A DNA stretch of 64,000 nt from Campylobacter ornithocola. Lineage in GTDB: Bacteria; Campylobacterota; Campylobacteria; Campylobacterales; Campylobacteraceae. The notes beneath the pieces are model-generated. The model was not told where the DNA came from. It saw nothing but the letters and a program-made list of their open reading frames with translations, and made no database searches. The DNA lies in the NCBI RefSeq assembly GCF_013201605.1, contig NZ_CP053848.1, positions 744,001 through 808,000 of the forward strand, written 5' to 3'. A program made the translations under genes and the position numbers. Below are positions 19,163 through 29,074 of this stretch, in pieces. Each line of letters begins with the position of its first letter. Position 1 is the stretch's first letter.

Positions 19163-20345
19163 CTTTTACCCAGCCTATTTTTCCATTATTAAATAAAATT
19201 TTTCTATATTCATCTCTTGAATCTAGCACTTCTACTTCTTGTTTGTATTTTCCAGAATAAAAATGAGTTGAGTTTAAAGTCGGTAAAATTTGCACCTTAC
19301 TTTCAGCCTTTAACACTGCTTTGTATATACTATTTTGTGCTAAAAAGCTTGCTATTAGAGCTAAAATTGCTAAACCTAAGGCTACATAGCTTTTTTTAAA
19401 TATAAACAACAAGGCAAAAATACCACATAAACTCCACAAAAATACTTGTTTATAAAAGTTAAAATCATTAGTTTTTGGATTTAAATCACTTTGTGTGCTT
19501 ATACTATCTTCTTTAAGTTCTATTTTTAAAGAAAAGTTTTTTAACTCCTTAGAATTAGAGTTAAAATAAGAAAAATCAAAGTGTGTTTTACTTTTATCTA
19601 ATATAGCATAATAAAATCCACTTTGTTTTTCAAAATCACCTTTAATAGCTTCTACACCTTGTTTTTGAATGTCTTTTATATTAAAACTTGCTAAGTTTGT
19701 ATTTTCGCCTACAAGCTCTATAAATAAAATCATGTTATCATTATCAAAACGACTTGCTTTAATTTGTTTGACTTCTAAATTACTAGCGACTATGTGTGAA
19801 TATTTATTAGATGGGGCATCGATTTTTTTAAGTTTGATTGGTTTTATGATTAGTGATGAACTTTGAAAAATACGATCATTTCTGCTTAGTGATACGATGA
19901 TTTTATCTAAATTAGCATTTAAGCTTTTAGCTTCAAACCATAATTTTGTATGATACGAATTTGCTTTTTGTTCCCAAATAGGATTAGGATTAATCCAAAG
20001 CATATCATCATTTTTTTCAAAACTCACATTTAAATCAAAACTCACATTGGTTGTAGTGATAACTTCAAGATCTATAGTAAAAGCTTCATCTATATAAATC
20101 TCATCTGTGTATTCTTTTGTATTTAGTACCAAAGAACCTTGAGGAATAAAATTTTCATCATTGATTTTGCTTTCATAATTACCCTCATCACTTGGAGCAA
20201 TGGTTTGATAAATTTGTTTTGCTTGATCATCTAATAAATTATAATTTTTTTCTAAAGTATTATAATCTTCAAAAACACTATTTTCTTGAGCATATAAGCT
20301 AAAAGTTAGTAAAAAAATACAAAAAACTTTGAAAGTTTTTAACAA
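19140..20345 (-). CDS. Membrane-anchored periplasmic protein, BatD-like with C-terminal SH3-like segment (Cj0515 type)
   Basis: 401 residues. A signal peptide (cleavage near SLYA, about residue 19) leads into a beta-rich extracytoplasmic region containing a segment typical of BatD/oxygen-tolerance-like Ig repeats (EIYIDEAFTIDLEV). Two hydrophobic helices lie around 298-315 and 320-345, and the last 50 residues resemble a bacterial SH3 domain (VEVLDSRDEY ... GKIGWVKGEDL). I recall a gene of this kind between purQ and plsC in C. jejuni. Function unknown; an envelope role is inferred from topology. It overlaps purQ by 7 nt. Confidence 0.65.
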   Translation of the reverse strand: MLKTFKVFCIFLLTFSLYAQENSVFEDYNTLEKNYNLLDDQAKQIYQTIAPSDEGNYESKINDENFIPQGSLVLNTKEYTDEIYIDEAFTIDLEVITTTNVSFDLNVSFEKNDDMLWINPNPIWEQKANSYHTKLWFEAKSLNANLDKIIVSLSRNDRIFQSSSLIIKPIKLKKIDAPSNKYSHIVASNLEVKQIKASRFDNDNMILFIELVGENTNLASFNIKDIQKQGVEAIKGDFEKQSGFYYAILDKSKTHFDFSYFNSNSKELKNFSLKIELKEDSISTQSDLNPKTNDFNFYKQVFLWSLCGIFALLFIFKKSYVALGLAILALIASFLAQNSIYKAVLKAESKVQILPTLNSTHFYSGKYKQEVEVLDSRDEYRKILFNNGKIGWVKGEDLSKI

Positions 20346-20989
20346 TTTAAAAATCCTTCAAACATTTTGAGTCCTATTTTTGAGCCAAGTATATTATCAC
20401 ACATTCTTTCAGGATGTGGCATAAGTCCAAAAATCTTTTTATTTTCATCACAAATTCCGGCTATGTCATTTAAAGAGCCATTTGGATTGTCGATATATCT
20501 TAATAAGATCATATCTTTATCTTCTAACATTTTAATACCATCTTCACTATTAAAATAATTTCCTTCTCCATGAGCAATAGGTAGTTCTATAACATCATTT
20601 TTTTGGAAATTTTTTAAAAAAACATTATTATTTGAAACTACTTTTAATGGCTGCATTTTGGAAATAAAACTTAAGCTATTATTGTGCTTCATAGCTCCTT
20701 TTAAAAGTCCAAGTTCTAATAAAATCTGAAAACCATTACATATACCCAGAACATATCCGCCTTTTTGCACATGTTCCTTGAGTGTTTTCATAGCAGGAGC
20801 AAGTTTTGCAATAGCTGCACATCTTAAATAATCTCCATAGGAAAACCCTCCTGGCAGAACAATTAAATCTGCATTAAAATCTTGTCTTTCATGCCAAATA
20901 ATTTCAGCTTTTACGCCTAATTTTTCAAATGCATAAGCTGTGTCAAATTCACAATTAGTTCCAGGAAAACGAATAATAGCTACCTTCAT
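20339..20989 (-). CDS. purQ: Phosphoribosylformylglycinamidine synthase, glutaminase subunit
   Basis: 216 residues. Class I glutamine amidotransferase: nucleophile Cys in GICNGFQIL (about residue 84), catalytic His/Glu in MPHPERM near the C-terminus, and an N-terminal FPGTNCEFD. It supplies ammonia to PurL for FGAM synthesis. The 4-nt overlap with purS fits the PurSQL complex; purL is not in this window. Confidence 0.96.
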   Translation of the reverse strand: MKVAIIRFPGTNCEFDTAYAFEKLGVKAEIIWHERQDFNADLIVLPGGFSYGDYLRCAAIAKLAPAMKTLKEHVQKGGYVLGICNGFQILLELGLLKGAMKHNNSLSFISKMQPLKVVSNNNVFLKNFQKNDVIELPIAHGEGNYFNSEDGIKMLEDKDMILLRYIDNPNGSLNDIAGICDENKKIFGLMPHPERMCDNILGSKIGLKMFEGFLNC

Positions 20990-21222
20990 AATATTATCTC
21001 ATAATCTTCTATAACAATATTTGCAAGCAATTCTTTGCACATTAAATCAACTTGTTTTAAAGCCTCTTCTTTGTCTTTGCAAGCTATATCAAAACTAATT
21101 TGCTTTGAGGTTTTAACATTTGCTATGTTGTTAAAATCTAAAGAATGCAAAGCCTTTTCTATGGCTTTGCCCTGAGGATCTAAAACCCCATTTTTTAGTG
21201 TGATATTTACAGTTACTTTCAT
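20986..21222 (-). CDS. purS: Phosphoribosylformylglycinamidine synthase subunit PurS
   Basis: 78 residues. Small alpha/beta protein with the typical start KVTVNITLKNGVLDPQGKAI and C-terminal ANIVIEDYEI. It bridges PurQ and PurL in the three-component FGAM synthase. It lies between purC and purQ, 8 nt after purC. Confidence 0.94.
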   Translation of the reverse strand: MKVTVNITLKNGVLDPQGKAIEKALHSLDFNNIANVKTSKQISFDIACKDKEEALKQVDLMCKELLANIVIEDYEIIL

Positions 21223-21230
21223 TATTTTTC

Positions 21231-21944
21231 CTAGCTTAAAATTCTTTTTAAAACTTCTTCATAGGCCATTTTTACATTACCTAGATCTTGTCTAAAACGA
21301 TCTTTATCTAATTTTTCATTGGTTTTGCTATCCCAAAATCTACAACTATCAGGACTAATTTCATCAGCTAAGATCATGTTTCCTTCACTATCAATGCCAA
21401 ATTCCAATTTAAAATCGATCAATCTTAAGCCTTTGGATTCAAAAAATTTAACTAAGATAGAATTAATATGTCTTGCAGTGTTTTTGATTAATTCTAAATC
21501 TTTTTCACTTTTTACTAGATTTAAAATCAAACAATGCTCATCATTAATAATAGGATCGCCCAATTCATCGTTTTTATAGCAAAACTCGACTATTGCAAAA
21601 GGTAAAATTGTGCCTTCTTTGATGCCTAATCTTTTTGTTAAAGAACCAGTAGCTACATTTCTAGTAATAACTTCAATAGGAATGATATTACACTTTTTAA
21701 CAATCTGCTCTTTATCGTTAATAGTTTCTACTAAATGAGTTTTAATACCTTCTTTTTCTAAAAGATGAAAAATTTCAGTACTAATTTTACAATTTAGTGC
21801 ACCTTTTCCTGCTTCATTACCTTTTTTTTCTGCATTAAAAGCAGTTAGATCATCTTTAAATTCTGTGATGAGTAAATTCTCATCATCAGTTTTAAACATT
21901 TTTTTGCCTTTTCCTTCGTATAAAAGATCTAATTTTGTTGCCAT
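21231..21944 (-). CDS. purC: SAICAR synthetase
   Basis: 237 residues. Catalyses ATP-dependent condensation of CAIR with aspartate. Signatures are [11 protein letters not shown] at the start, [11 protein letters not shown] near residue 90, and DFKLEFGID and [11 protein letters not shown] in the C-terminal half. The start codon lies just 1 nt from the ctpA stop, so purine genes and the periplasmic protease share a transcript. Confidence 0.97.
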   Translation of the reverse strand: MATKLDLLYEGKGKKMFKTDDENLLITEFKDDLTAFNAEKKGNEAGKGALNCKISTEIFHLLEKEGIKTHLVETINDKEQIVKKCNIIPIEVITRNVATGSLTKRLGIKEGTILPFAIVEFCYKNDELGDPIINDEHCLILNLVKSEKDLELIKNTARHINSILVKFFESKGLRLIDFKLEFGIDSEGNMILADEISPDSCRFWDSKTNEKLDKDRFRQDLGNVKMAYEEVLKRILS

Positions 21945-21945
21945 T

Positions 21946-23262
21946 TTACTCTCCTTTTGTAATGTTTAAAATTTTGATTGCATCTATCGCAGTTTTTAGC
22001 TGTATATCATTATCAATTTGTTCTTTAGTAATAATATTTTTATCTTCTTTATTATCTTTTTTATTTTCTTGATGTCCTATTTTATCTAGTTCAGCTTGTA
22101 AGTGTTTTTTTAAATCGCTTTCTTTGATTTCAAAACCATGATTTTCTTCTTTACTTACTTTTCCTGGGAATACTTCTATATCAGGACTAACACCAACAGC
22201 TTGTATGGTTCTACCACTTGGTAAATAATATTTTGCTATAGTAAGTCTTAAGCCTTCTTTGCCTTTTTCATCCATAGGTAGTATAAGTTGTACACTGCCC
22301 TTTCCAAAGGTTTTTTCTCCTATGATAATAGCACGTTTGAAATCTTGTAAAGCTCCACTTACAATCTCACTTGCACTAGCACTACCACCATTTACAAGTA
22401 CTACTAAAGGTGCATTAGTAATTTTTTTGCTAGGATTTGCTTTAAATTCCACATTTTCACTTTCTATTTTTCCTTTTTGCGAAACGATTACGCCTTTATC
22501 TACAAAAAGATTTACTAATCCAACAGCTTGATTTAAAATACCACCAGGATTAGTTCTAAGGTCTAGTATAATTCCTTTTACATTAGAATGTTTTTTAATT
22601 GCTTTGCTAGCCTCATCTACAACATTTTTATCAAAATTTGTTACTCTTAAATAAAGTAAATTTTCATTTTCGATTAATTTTGTATAAACACTATCTACTT
22701 TTATAATATCTCTTTTTAAATTTACATCAAATGGCTTAGTATTACCTTTTCTATAAATAGTTAAAGTGACTTTTGTCTTTGGTTCTCCACGCATTTTAGA
22801 AACAGCTTCATTTAAAGTCATACCTAAGGTTGATTCATTATTAATTCTTAAAATAATATCATCAGTTTTAATACCTGCTTTATCTGCTGGACTTCCTTCT
22901 ATTGGAGCTACTACACTAATTGCTCCATCTTTTTGCGTAATAGTAAAGCCAAGTCCACCAAATTCTCCATTAGTTTGTTCTTTAAGTTCTTTATAACCCT
23001 TCTCATCTAAAAAAGAAGAATGAGCATCTAAATTTGTTAGTAAACCTGCTATGGACTTATCAACTAAATCTGTATAATTAACATCATCAACATAGTATTG
23101 TTCTATGATAGACATGGTTCTTGTGAGTTTAGATAGAGCTTCTATTTTTTTTTCTGCTTCACTAGGGGCTGGATTTTTAGCTTGTAAATTAGTAAAAATA
23201 AAAGAAGCAGTTACTAAGCTACAAATGCTAGCTGCGATAATAAGATTTCTTTTTGTCTTCAA
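21946..23262 (-). CDS. ctpA: S41-family C-terminal processing peptidase
   Basis: 438 residues from a TTG start with GGAG about 10 nt upstream. A signal/anchor segment (about 7-27) precedes a PDZ domain (about 95-180, [12 protein letters not shown] ... [15 protein letters not shown]). The S41 catalytic domain has the Ser nucleophile in [15 protein letters not shown] and the general-base Lys in [11 protein letters not shown]. The C-terminal 60 residues are Lys/Asp-rich and low complexity. It is a periplasmic Tsp/Prc-like protease and the first gene of the ten-gene operon. Confidence 0.93.
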   Translation of the reverse strand: MKTKRNLIIAASICSLVTASFIFTNLQAKNPAPSEAEKKIEALSKLTRTMSIIEQYYVDDVNYTDLVDKSIAGLLTNLDAHSSFLDEKGYKELKEQTNGEFGGLGFTITQKDGAISVVAPIEGSPADKAGIKTDDIILRINNESTLGMTLNEAVSKMRGEPKTKVTLTIYRKGNTKPFDVNLKRDIIKVDSVYTKLIENENLLYLRVTNFDKNVVDEASKAIKKHSNVKGIILDLRTNPGGILNQAVGLVNLFVDKGVIVSQKGKIESENVEFKANPSKKITNAPLVVLVNGGSASASEIVSGALQDFKRAIIIGEKTFGKGSVQLILPMDEKGKEGLRLTIAKYYLPSGRTIQAVGVSPDIEVFPGKVSKEENHGFEIKESDLKKHLQAELDKIGHQENKKDNKEDKNIITKEQIDNDIQLKTAIDAIKILNITKGE

Positions 23263-23406
23263 AGGAAAAACTCCAAAATAAATATGAATTCATAAAATAA
23301 TTATCTAATTTTAGTTATTTTTGCTTAAAAAATCGTAAATAAAGTAAATATTTTATGGTATTAGTGTGTATATATAAGAAAATATTTATAAATATAACTA
23401 AATAAA

Positions 23407-23427
23407 CTTGACAATAATAGACTAAAG
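23407..23427 (+). promoter_or_regulatory. HAIR-like HspR operator upstream of clpB
   Basis: CTTGACA-N7-ACTAAAG closely matches the HspR inverted repeat CTTGAGT-N7-ACTCAAG, 5/7 and 6/7 bases in the two arms with exact spacing. It overlaps the -35 of the clpB promoter, the position expected for repression. HspR control of clpB is known in C. jejuni; binding here is inferred. Confidence 0.65.
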
Positions 23428-23436
23428 TTATATAAT
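23408..23436 (+). promoter_or_regulatory. Consensus sigma70 promoter of clpB
   Basis: TTGACA at 23408-23413, 17-nt spacer, TATAAT at 23431-23436: both hexamers and the spacing are the canonical optimum. A full -35 box is unusual for Campylobacter promoters and fits a strong promoter held down by a repressor. It lies 31 nt before the ATG, which is preceded by AAAAGGAG. Confidence 0.85.
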
Positions 23437-23467
23437 ATTATCAATATAAAATAAAAAGGAGATAAAA

Positions 23468-26041
23468 ATGGCAAATATTCAAGATTTTTTAACAGATTCT
23501 ATGCTTGTGAATATAGAAAGTGCAATTTCTTTAGCTATTCATTCTAAGAATAATGAAATAAAGCCTCTGCATTTATTATGGGCTTTAAGTGTTGATAGTT
23601 CAAGTTTGCTAAATCAAGTTTTTAATAAATTAAATGTTTCTAAAGAGGCATTTGAGCTAGAAGTTAAAAGTAAAATTTCATCTTTTCCTACTAGCTCAAA
23701 TGTAAATAAAGACAATATCAAATTTTCAAATGAATTTATAAATTCTTTAGAAAAGGCAAGAGGTTTAGCTTTAGAAAATAAGGATAATTATTTAGCTGTA
23801 GATGTGTGGCTTATTTCAGAAAGTGCTAATGATCCCATAAAAGGTATTTTATCTAAATTTGTAGACTTAAACGAGTTTAAAAAAGAATTAGAATTCATTA
23901 GAGCTGGAGCTAAAATTGAAACCAAAACAAGCGATGAAACGCTTGATTCTTTGTCTAAATTTGGTATTGATTTGACTATGAAAGCTAAAAACAATGAACT
24001 TGATCCTGTCATAGGCAGGGAAGAAGAAATTCAAAGATTAATGCAAATTTTAATCAGAAAAACTAAAAATAATCCTATTTTATTAGGCGAGCCAGGGGTA
24101 GGAAAAACTGCTGTAGTAGAAGCCTTAGCACAAAGGATAGTAAAAAAAGATGTTCCCACTTCTTTACAAAATAAAAAAGTTATAGCTTTAGATATGAGTG
24201 CTTTAATAGCTGGAGCTAAATATAGAGGTGAATTTGAAGATAGATTGAAAGCTGTTGTTAATGAAGTAATAAAACATAAAAATATAATTTTATTTATCGA
24301 TGAAATTCATACTATAGTAGGAGCAGGTGCAAACGAAGGAAGTATGGATGCGGCAAATATCTTAAAACCTGCTTTAGCTAGGGGTGAGCTTCATACAATA
24401 GGTGCTACAACTTTAAAAGAATATAGAAAATACTTTGAAAAAGATGCAGCTTTACAAAGAAGATTTCAACCTGTAAATGTAGCTGAACCTAGTGTAAATG
24501 AAGCTTTAGCAATGCTTAGAGGTATAAAAGAAAAATTAGAAATTCATCATAATGTAACTATTAACGATAGTGCATTGGTGGCAGCTGCAAAGCTATCTAA
24601 GCGTTATATAGCTAATAGATTTTTACCTGATAAAGCAATTGATTTAATTGATGAGGCTGCAGCAGAATTAAAAATGCAAATAGAAAGTGAGCCAAATTCT
24701 TTAAGAAAGGTTAGAAAACAAATTGAAAGCTTAGAAGTAGAAAATGAAGCTTTAAAAATGGAAGAAAATGAAACTAATGAAAAAAGATTAGAAGAGATTA
24801 AAAAAGAATTAGCAAATTTAAAAGAAGAGCAAATCAAACTTAATGCTAAATTTGAAAATGAAAAAGCAGTATTTAATGGCATAAGTGCAAAGAAAAAAGA
24901 AATCGATACTTTAAAAAATGAAGCCATTTTGGCTAAAAATAAAGGAGATTTTCAAAAAGCTGCTGAAATAGAATATGGTAAAATTTTAGAGTGTGAAAAA
25001 GAAGTTTCAAATTTAGAAGAAAAATGGAAACAAATGACACTAGAAGGAGTTTTGCTTAAAAACCAAGTAGATGAGGATTTGGTGGCTGGAATTTTAAGTA
25101 AATGGACGGGAATTAGTGTGCAAAAAATGCTCACTTCTGAAAAACAAAAATATTTACACATTCAAGAGCATTTACAAGAAAGTGTTATAGGACAAGATGA
25201 GGCTTTGAGTGCTTTAGCTAAAGCTATTAAGCGTAATAAAGCAGGGCTTAATCAAGCAGGTAAGCCTATAGGAAGCTTTTTGTTTTTAGGGCCAACTGGA
25301 GTAGGTAAAACAGAAAGTGCTAAAGCTTTGGCTAAATTTTTATTTGATGATGAAAAAGCTATGGTGCGTTTTGATATGAGCGAATTTATGGAAAAACACA
25401 GCGTGTCAAGGCTTTTAGGAGCACCTCCAGGATATATAGGACATGAAGAGGGTGGAGAGTTAACTGAAGCTGTTAGAAGAAAGCCTTATAGTGTGATTTT
25501 GTTTGATGAAGTAGAAAAAGCACATAAAGATGTATTTAATATACTTTTGGGAATTTTAGATGATGGTAGAGCTACAGATAGTAAAGGTGTAACGGTTGAT
25601 TTTACTAACACTATTATTATTTTAACTTCTAACATTGGTGCAAACTTTATTATGGAATTAAGTGGTGAAGAAAGAGAAAAAGCTATTAAAGAAGCTCTTA
25701 GAAGCTTTTTTAAACCTGAATTTTTGAATCGTTTAGATGATATCATAACTTTTAATCCTTTAGGGGAGAGTGAAGCTGAAAAAATAGTTAAATTGCTTTT
25801 TAACACTTTGCAAAAAAGCCTTGAAAATAGAGGTATTAAAGCTATGTTAAGTGATAGTGCCGCTGGTTTAATTGCAAAAGTTGGTTTTGATGTAGATTTT
25901 GGTGCAAGACCATTAAAAAGGGCCTTGTATGACATGGTAGAAGATAAATTAAGCGATATGATATTATCAGATGAATTAAATGAAAATGATGAGATTGTTA
26001 TAGATTCTAAAAATGATGAAATTGTCATTATTAAACAATAA
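23468..26041 (+). CDS. clpB: ATP-dependent disaggregase ClpB
   Basis: 857 residues. Clp_N repeat domain (1-145), first AAA domain with Walker [10 protein letters not shown] and Walker [10 protein letters not shown], a long coiled-coil middle domain (about 400-530, Lys/Glu-rich), second AAA domain with GPTGVGKTE and [11 protein letters not shown], and the D2-small domain [13 protein letters not shown]. The middle domain distinguishes it from ClpA/ClpX. It rescues aggregated proteins with DnaK. It is transcribed alone from the heat-shock-type promoter upstream. Confidence 0.97.
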   Translation: MANIQDFLTDSMLVNIESAISLAIHSKNNEIKPLHLLWALSVDSSSLLNQVFNKLNVSKEAFELEVKSKISSFPTSSNVNKDNIKFSNEFINSLEKARGLALENKDNYLAVDVWLISESANDPIKGILSKFVDLNEFKKELEFIRAGAKIETKTSDETLDSLSKFGIDLTMKAKNNELDPVIGREEEIQRLMQILIRKTKNNPILLGEPGVGKTAVVEALAQRIVKKDVPTSLQNKKVIALDMSALIAGAKYRGEFEDRLKAVVNEVIKHKNIILFIDEIHTIVGAGANEGSMDAANILKPALARGELHTIGATTLKEYRKYFEKDAALQRRFQPVNVAEPSVNEALAMLRGIKEKLEIHHNVTINDSALVAAAKLSKRYIANRFLPDKAIDLIDEAAAELKMQIESEPNSLRKVRKQIESLEVENEALKMEENETNEKRLEEIKKELANLKEEQIKLNAKFENEKAVFNGISAKKKEIDTLKNEAILAKNKGDFQKAAEIEYGKILECEKEVSNLEEKWKQMTLEGVLLKNQVDEDLVAGILSKWTGISVQKMLTSEKQKYLHIQEHLQESVIGQDEALSALAKAIKRNKAGLNQAGKPIGSFLFLGPTGVGKTESAKALAKFLFDDEKAMVRFDMSEFMEKHSVSRLLGAPPGYIGHEEGGELTEAVRRKPYSVILFDEVEKAHKDVFNILLGILDDGRATDSKGVTVDFTNTIIILTSNIGANFIMELSGEEREKAIKEALRSFFKPEFLNRLDDIITFNPLGESEAEKIVKLLFNTLQKSLENRGIKAMLSDSAAGLIAKVGFDVDFGARPLKRALYDMVEDKLSDMILSDELNENDEIVIDSKNDEIVIIKQ

Positions 26042-26061
26042 GCAAGTTTTAATACTTGCTT
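26040..26061 (+). terminator. Intrinsic terminator of clpB
   Basis: AAGCAAGT and its reverse complement ACTTGCTT enclose a 6-nt loop, beginning within the stop codon and followed by the T-rich ATTTTAG. Confidence 0.7.
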
Positions 26062-26123
26062 ATTTTAGAGTAAAATTCTCTTATTAACATTAAATTGTAA
26101 ATACTTCGTATATTTGTTTAAAA

Positions 26124-26157
26124 ATTTATTGTTTTTTATCTATTCTTAACAATAAAT
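26124..26157 (+). promoter_or_regulatory. Candidate operator upstream of hydA (10-bp perfect inverted repeat)
   Basis: ATTTATTGTT and its exact reverse complement AACAATAAAT are separated by 14 nt, ending 44 nt before the hydA ATG. Arm length and spacing suit a dimeric regulator. NikR is a candidate because the product needs nickel, but the match to NikR sites is loose and the regulator is unidentified. Confidence 0.45.
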
Positions 26158-26201
26158 GTTTTAAAATCTTTAATGATATTTCTATATTTAAGGAACAACA
26201 A

Positions 26202-27341
26202 ATGAGTGATTTAGATATTTTTAATCGCCGTTTAGACGCATTAGAAAAACTTCCTCTTTTGAAAAACGAGATTTCTATTTCTAAAGCCTTAGAGCAATCA
26301 GGTTTTTCAAGAAGAGATTTTATGAAATGGGCTAGTGCAATGACTGCATTTTTAGCATTGCCTGCTAGCTTTACTCCAGTAGTTGCAAGAGCTGCTGAAT
26401 TGAGTGATAGGCTTCCGGTGATTTGGCTTCATATGGCTGAATGTACAGGATGTTCTGAGAGTTTATTAAGAACCGATGCTCCTACTATTGATAGTTTGAT
26501 TTTTGATCATATTTCTTTGGAGTATCACGAAACTATAATGAATGCTGCGGGTTGGCAAGCTGAGCATAATCTTGAAGCTGCTATGGAAAAATACAAAGGT
26601 AGATATATTTTAATGGTAGAAGGTGGTATACCAACAGGTAATACAGAACACTTTTTAACCATAGGACCACATGGAAAAACAGGTAAGCAAATAGCACAGC
26701 AAGCTTGTGATAATGCTTTGGCTATTTTTGCTATAGGAACCTGTTCAGCTTTTGGTGGTATACAAGCTGCAAGACCTAATCCAAGTAATTCAGTAGGTTT
26801 AAGTAAAGTTACTAATAAAACAGTTATTAATGTACCAGGTTGTCCTCCGAGTGAAAAAAATATTATAGGTAATGTGATTCACTATATACTTTATCAAACA
26901 CTACCAGCACTTGATGCTTATAATAGACCAAAATGGGCTTATGCGTTAAGAATTCATGATCTTTGCGAAAGAAGAGGACGTTTTGATGCAGGTGAGTTTG
27001 TACAACAATTTGGTGATGAGGGAGCAAAAAAAGGATATTGTCTTTATAAGGTAGGTTGTAAAGGACCTTATACTTTCAATAACTGCTCAAAAGAAAGATT
27101 TAATCAACATACTTCATGGCCAGTACAAGCTGGACATGGTTGTATAGGTTGTTCTGAGCCTGATTTTTGGGATACTATGGGACCTTTTGAAGAAGTTATG
27201 GCAGGGAGATTGTTTGATACGGTTTATGGTTTAGGTGCAGATAACATTTCGGATAAAATTGGTATAGGTGTGCTTTGTGTAACAGGTGTTGCTGTTGCTG
27301 CGCATGCTGTGATTGCTTCATTAGAAAAGAATAAGGATTAA
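26202..27341 (+). CDS. hydA: NiFe uptake hydrogenase small subunit
   Basis: 379 residues. Twin-arginine signal SRRDFMKWAS at 36-45 exports the folded heterodimer to the periplasmic face. Fe-S cluster ligands are visible: CTGCSES for the proximal cluster, IGTCSAFGG, GCPPSE, and the later Cys/His groups HDLCERRGRF, CLYKVGCKGP and HGCIGCSEPDFWD. Gly rather than Cys between the first two ligands (CTGC) indicates the standard, oxygen-sensitive type rather than the six-Cys oxygen-tolerant type. A C-terminal hydrophobic helix anchors it next to HydC. First gene of hydABCD. Confidence 0.96.
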   Translation: MSDLDIFNRRLDALEKLPLLKNEISISKALEQSGFSRRDFMKWASAMTAFLALPASFTPVVARAAELSDRLPVIWLHMAECTGCSESLLRTDAPTIDSLIFDHISLEYHETIMNAAGWQAEHNLEAAMEKYKGRYILMVEGGIPTGNTEHFLTIGPHGKTGKQIAQQACDNALAIFAIGTCSAFGGIQAARPNPSNSVGLSKVTNKTVINVPGCPPSEKNIIGNVIHYILYQTLPALDAYNRPKWAYALRIHDLCERRGRFDAGEFVQQFGDEGAKKGYCLYKVGCKGPYTFNNCSKERFNQHTSWPVQAGHGCIGCSEPDFWDTMGPFEEVMAGRLFDTVYGLGADNISDKIGIGVLCVTGVAVAAHAVIASLEKNKD

Positions 27342-27343
27342 GA

Positions 27344-29059
27344 ATGTCAAAAAGAATTATTATAGATCCACTTACTAGAATAGAAGGGCACTTAAGAGTT
27401 GAAGTGGTGGTTGATGAAAATAATATAATCAAAGAAGCATATTCAGGATCAACTCTATGGAGAGGTTTAGAAACAATAGTTAAAGGACGTGATCCAAGGG
27501 ATGCTGGTTTTTTAACTCAAAGAATCTGTGGTGTTTGTACTTTTTCACATTATAGAGCAGGAATTATTGCAGTAGAAAATGCCTTAGGTATTACTCCACC
27601 ATTAAATGCGGTTTTAACTAGAACTTTAATGAATGCAGCTTTATATATGCATGATCATCCTGTGCATTTTTATCAACTTCATGGGCTTGATTTTGTTGAT
27701 GTTGTAAGTGCTTTAAGTGCTGATGTTAAAAAAGCAAGTGATGAGGCATTTAAATATACTGATATACCATATGCAACAGGTGCTGATAAGCTTTTAGAAG
27801 TACAACAAAGACTTAAAACTTTTGTTGATAAAGGAAATCTTGGGCCATTTGCTAATGCATATTATGGACATGCAACTTATCGTTTCACTCCTGAGCAAAA
27901 TCTAATCGCACTTTCGCATTATTTAGAGTGCTTAAGAATTCAAAGAACAATAGCTCAAGCTATGGCTATTTTTGGTGCGAAAAATCCTCACCCTCAAAGC
28001 TTAACTGTTGGTGGTGTAACTTGTGTTATGGATCTTTTAGACCCTTCAAGAATGGCTGAATATATGACTAAATTCCAAGAAGTAGCTGATTTTATTAATC
28101 GTGCTTATTATCCTGATTTAATCATGGCTGCAAAAGCTTATTCTAAAGAAGCGAGTGTTTTAAATGATGTAGGTGTAAATAATTTCTACACTGAAAGAGA
28201 GTTTCAAGTTTCAAGTGATGAGTGGTTGTTTGAAAGTGGTATCATTAGAAATGGTGATTTAAGTAAAGTTGAAGAAGTAGATGAAGCTAAAATCACTGAA
28301 GAAGCCACAAGGGCTTGGTATGCAGATAATGAAGCATTACATCCTTATGATGGCAAAACTAATCCAAACTATACAGGTTTAATTGATGGTGAAAGTATTG
28401 ATGATAAAGGCAATATGGTTCATAGCAAAGTATTTGATACTAAAGGTAAATATAGTTGGATTAAAGCTCCAAGATACGAAAACCTACCAATGCAAGTTGG
28501 ACCACTAGCAAATATCTTAGTTAATTATGCTAAGGGTAATAAAATCGTAGTAGAAGCGGTTGACTCATTCTTAAAAGCTACAAATTTACCAGTTAAAGCA
28601 CTTATGAGTACTTTAGGAAGAACAGGTGCTAGAGCCATAGAAGCAAAAATTATTGCTGATCATGGATTAAAAGCTTTTAATTCTTTAGTTGAAAATTTAA
28701 AAACAGATGAAAGTACTTGTGCTACTTATGTGATTGATAAAAATAAAGAGTATAAAGGTAGATTTATAGGAAGTGCACCTCGTGGAGCATTAAGTCATTG
28801 GTGTAGAATTAAAAATGGTGTAATTGAAAATTGGCAAGCAGTAGTACCTTCTACTTGGAATGCAAGTCCAAAAGATGCAAATGGAGTAGGTGGTAGCTAT
28901 GAGCAATGTCTTATCGGTATGAAACTAGCTGATGTTAAACAACCTTTAGAAGTAATAAGAGCGATTCATTCTTATGATCCTTGTATAGCTTGTGCTGTGC
29001 ATGTAATGGATACTAAGGGTAATAATCTTAGCGAGTATAAAGTTAATGTAAATTTATAA
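27344..29059 (+). CDS. hydB: NiFe uptake hydrogenase large subunit
   Basis: 571 residues. The NiFe site is held by two CxxC pairs: RICGVC near residue 62 and DPCIAC near the C-terminus. The sequence DPCIACAVH is followed by 18 residues (VMDTKG...) that should be removed after the His by the HydD endopeptidase once nickel is inserted. RIEGHLR near the N-terminus is also typical. It starts 2 nt after hydA. Confidence 0.97.
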   Translation: MSKRIIIDPLTRIEGHLRVEVVVDENNIIKEAYSGSTLWRGLETIVKGRDPRDAGFLTQRICGVCTFSHYRAGIIAVENALGITPPLNAVLTRTLMNAALYMHDHPVHFYQLHGLDFVDVVSALSADVKKASDEAFKYTDIPYATGADKLLEVQQRLKTFVDKGNLGPFANAYYGHATYRFTPEQNLIALSHYLECLRIQRTIAQAMAIFGAKNPHPQSLTVGGVTCVMDLLDPSRMAEYMTKFQEVADFINRAYYPDLIMAAKAYSKEASVLNDVGVNNFYTEREFQVSSDEWLFESGIIRNGDLSKVEEVDEAKITEEATRAWYADNEALHPYDGKTNPNYTGLIDGESIDDKGNMVHSKVFDTKGKYSWIKAPRYENLPMQVGPLANILVNYAKGNKIVVEAVDSFLKATNLPVKALMSTLGRTGARAIEAKIIADHGLKAFNSLVENLKTDESTCATYVIDKNKEYKGRFIGSAPRGALSHWCRIKNGVIENWQAVVPSTWNASPKDANGVGGSYEQCLIGMKLADVKQPLEVIRAIHSYDPCIACAVHVMDTKGNNLSEYKVNVNL

Positions 29060-29074
29060 GGAAAGGACTTTAGT

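Noticed and set aside
25486-26028. 180-codon minus-strand ORF inside clpB
   Set aside because: Fully antisense to the conserved second AAA domain; low-complexity Ser/Leu composition typical of a shadow frame.
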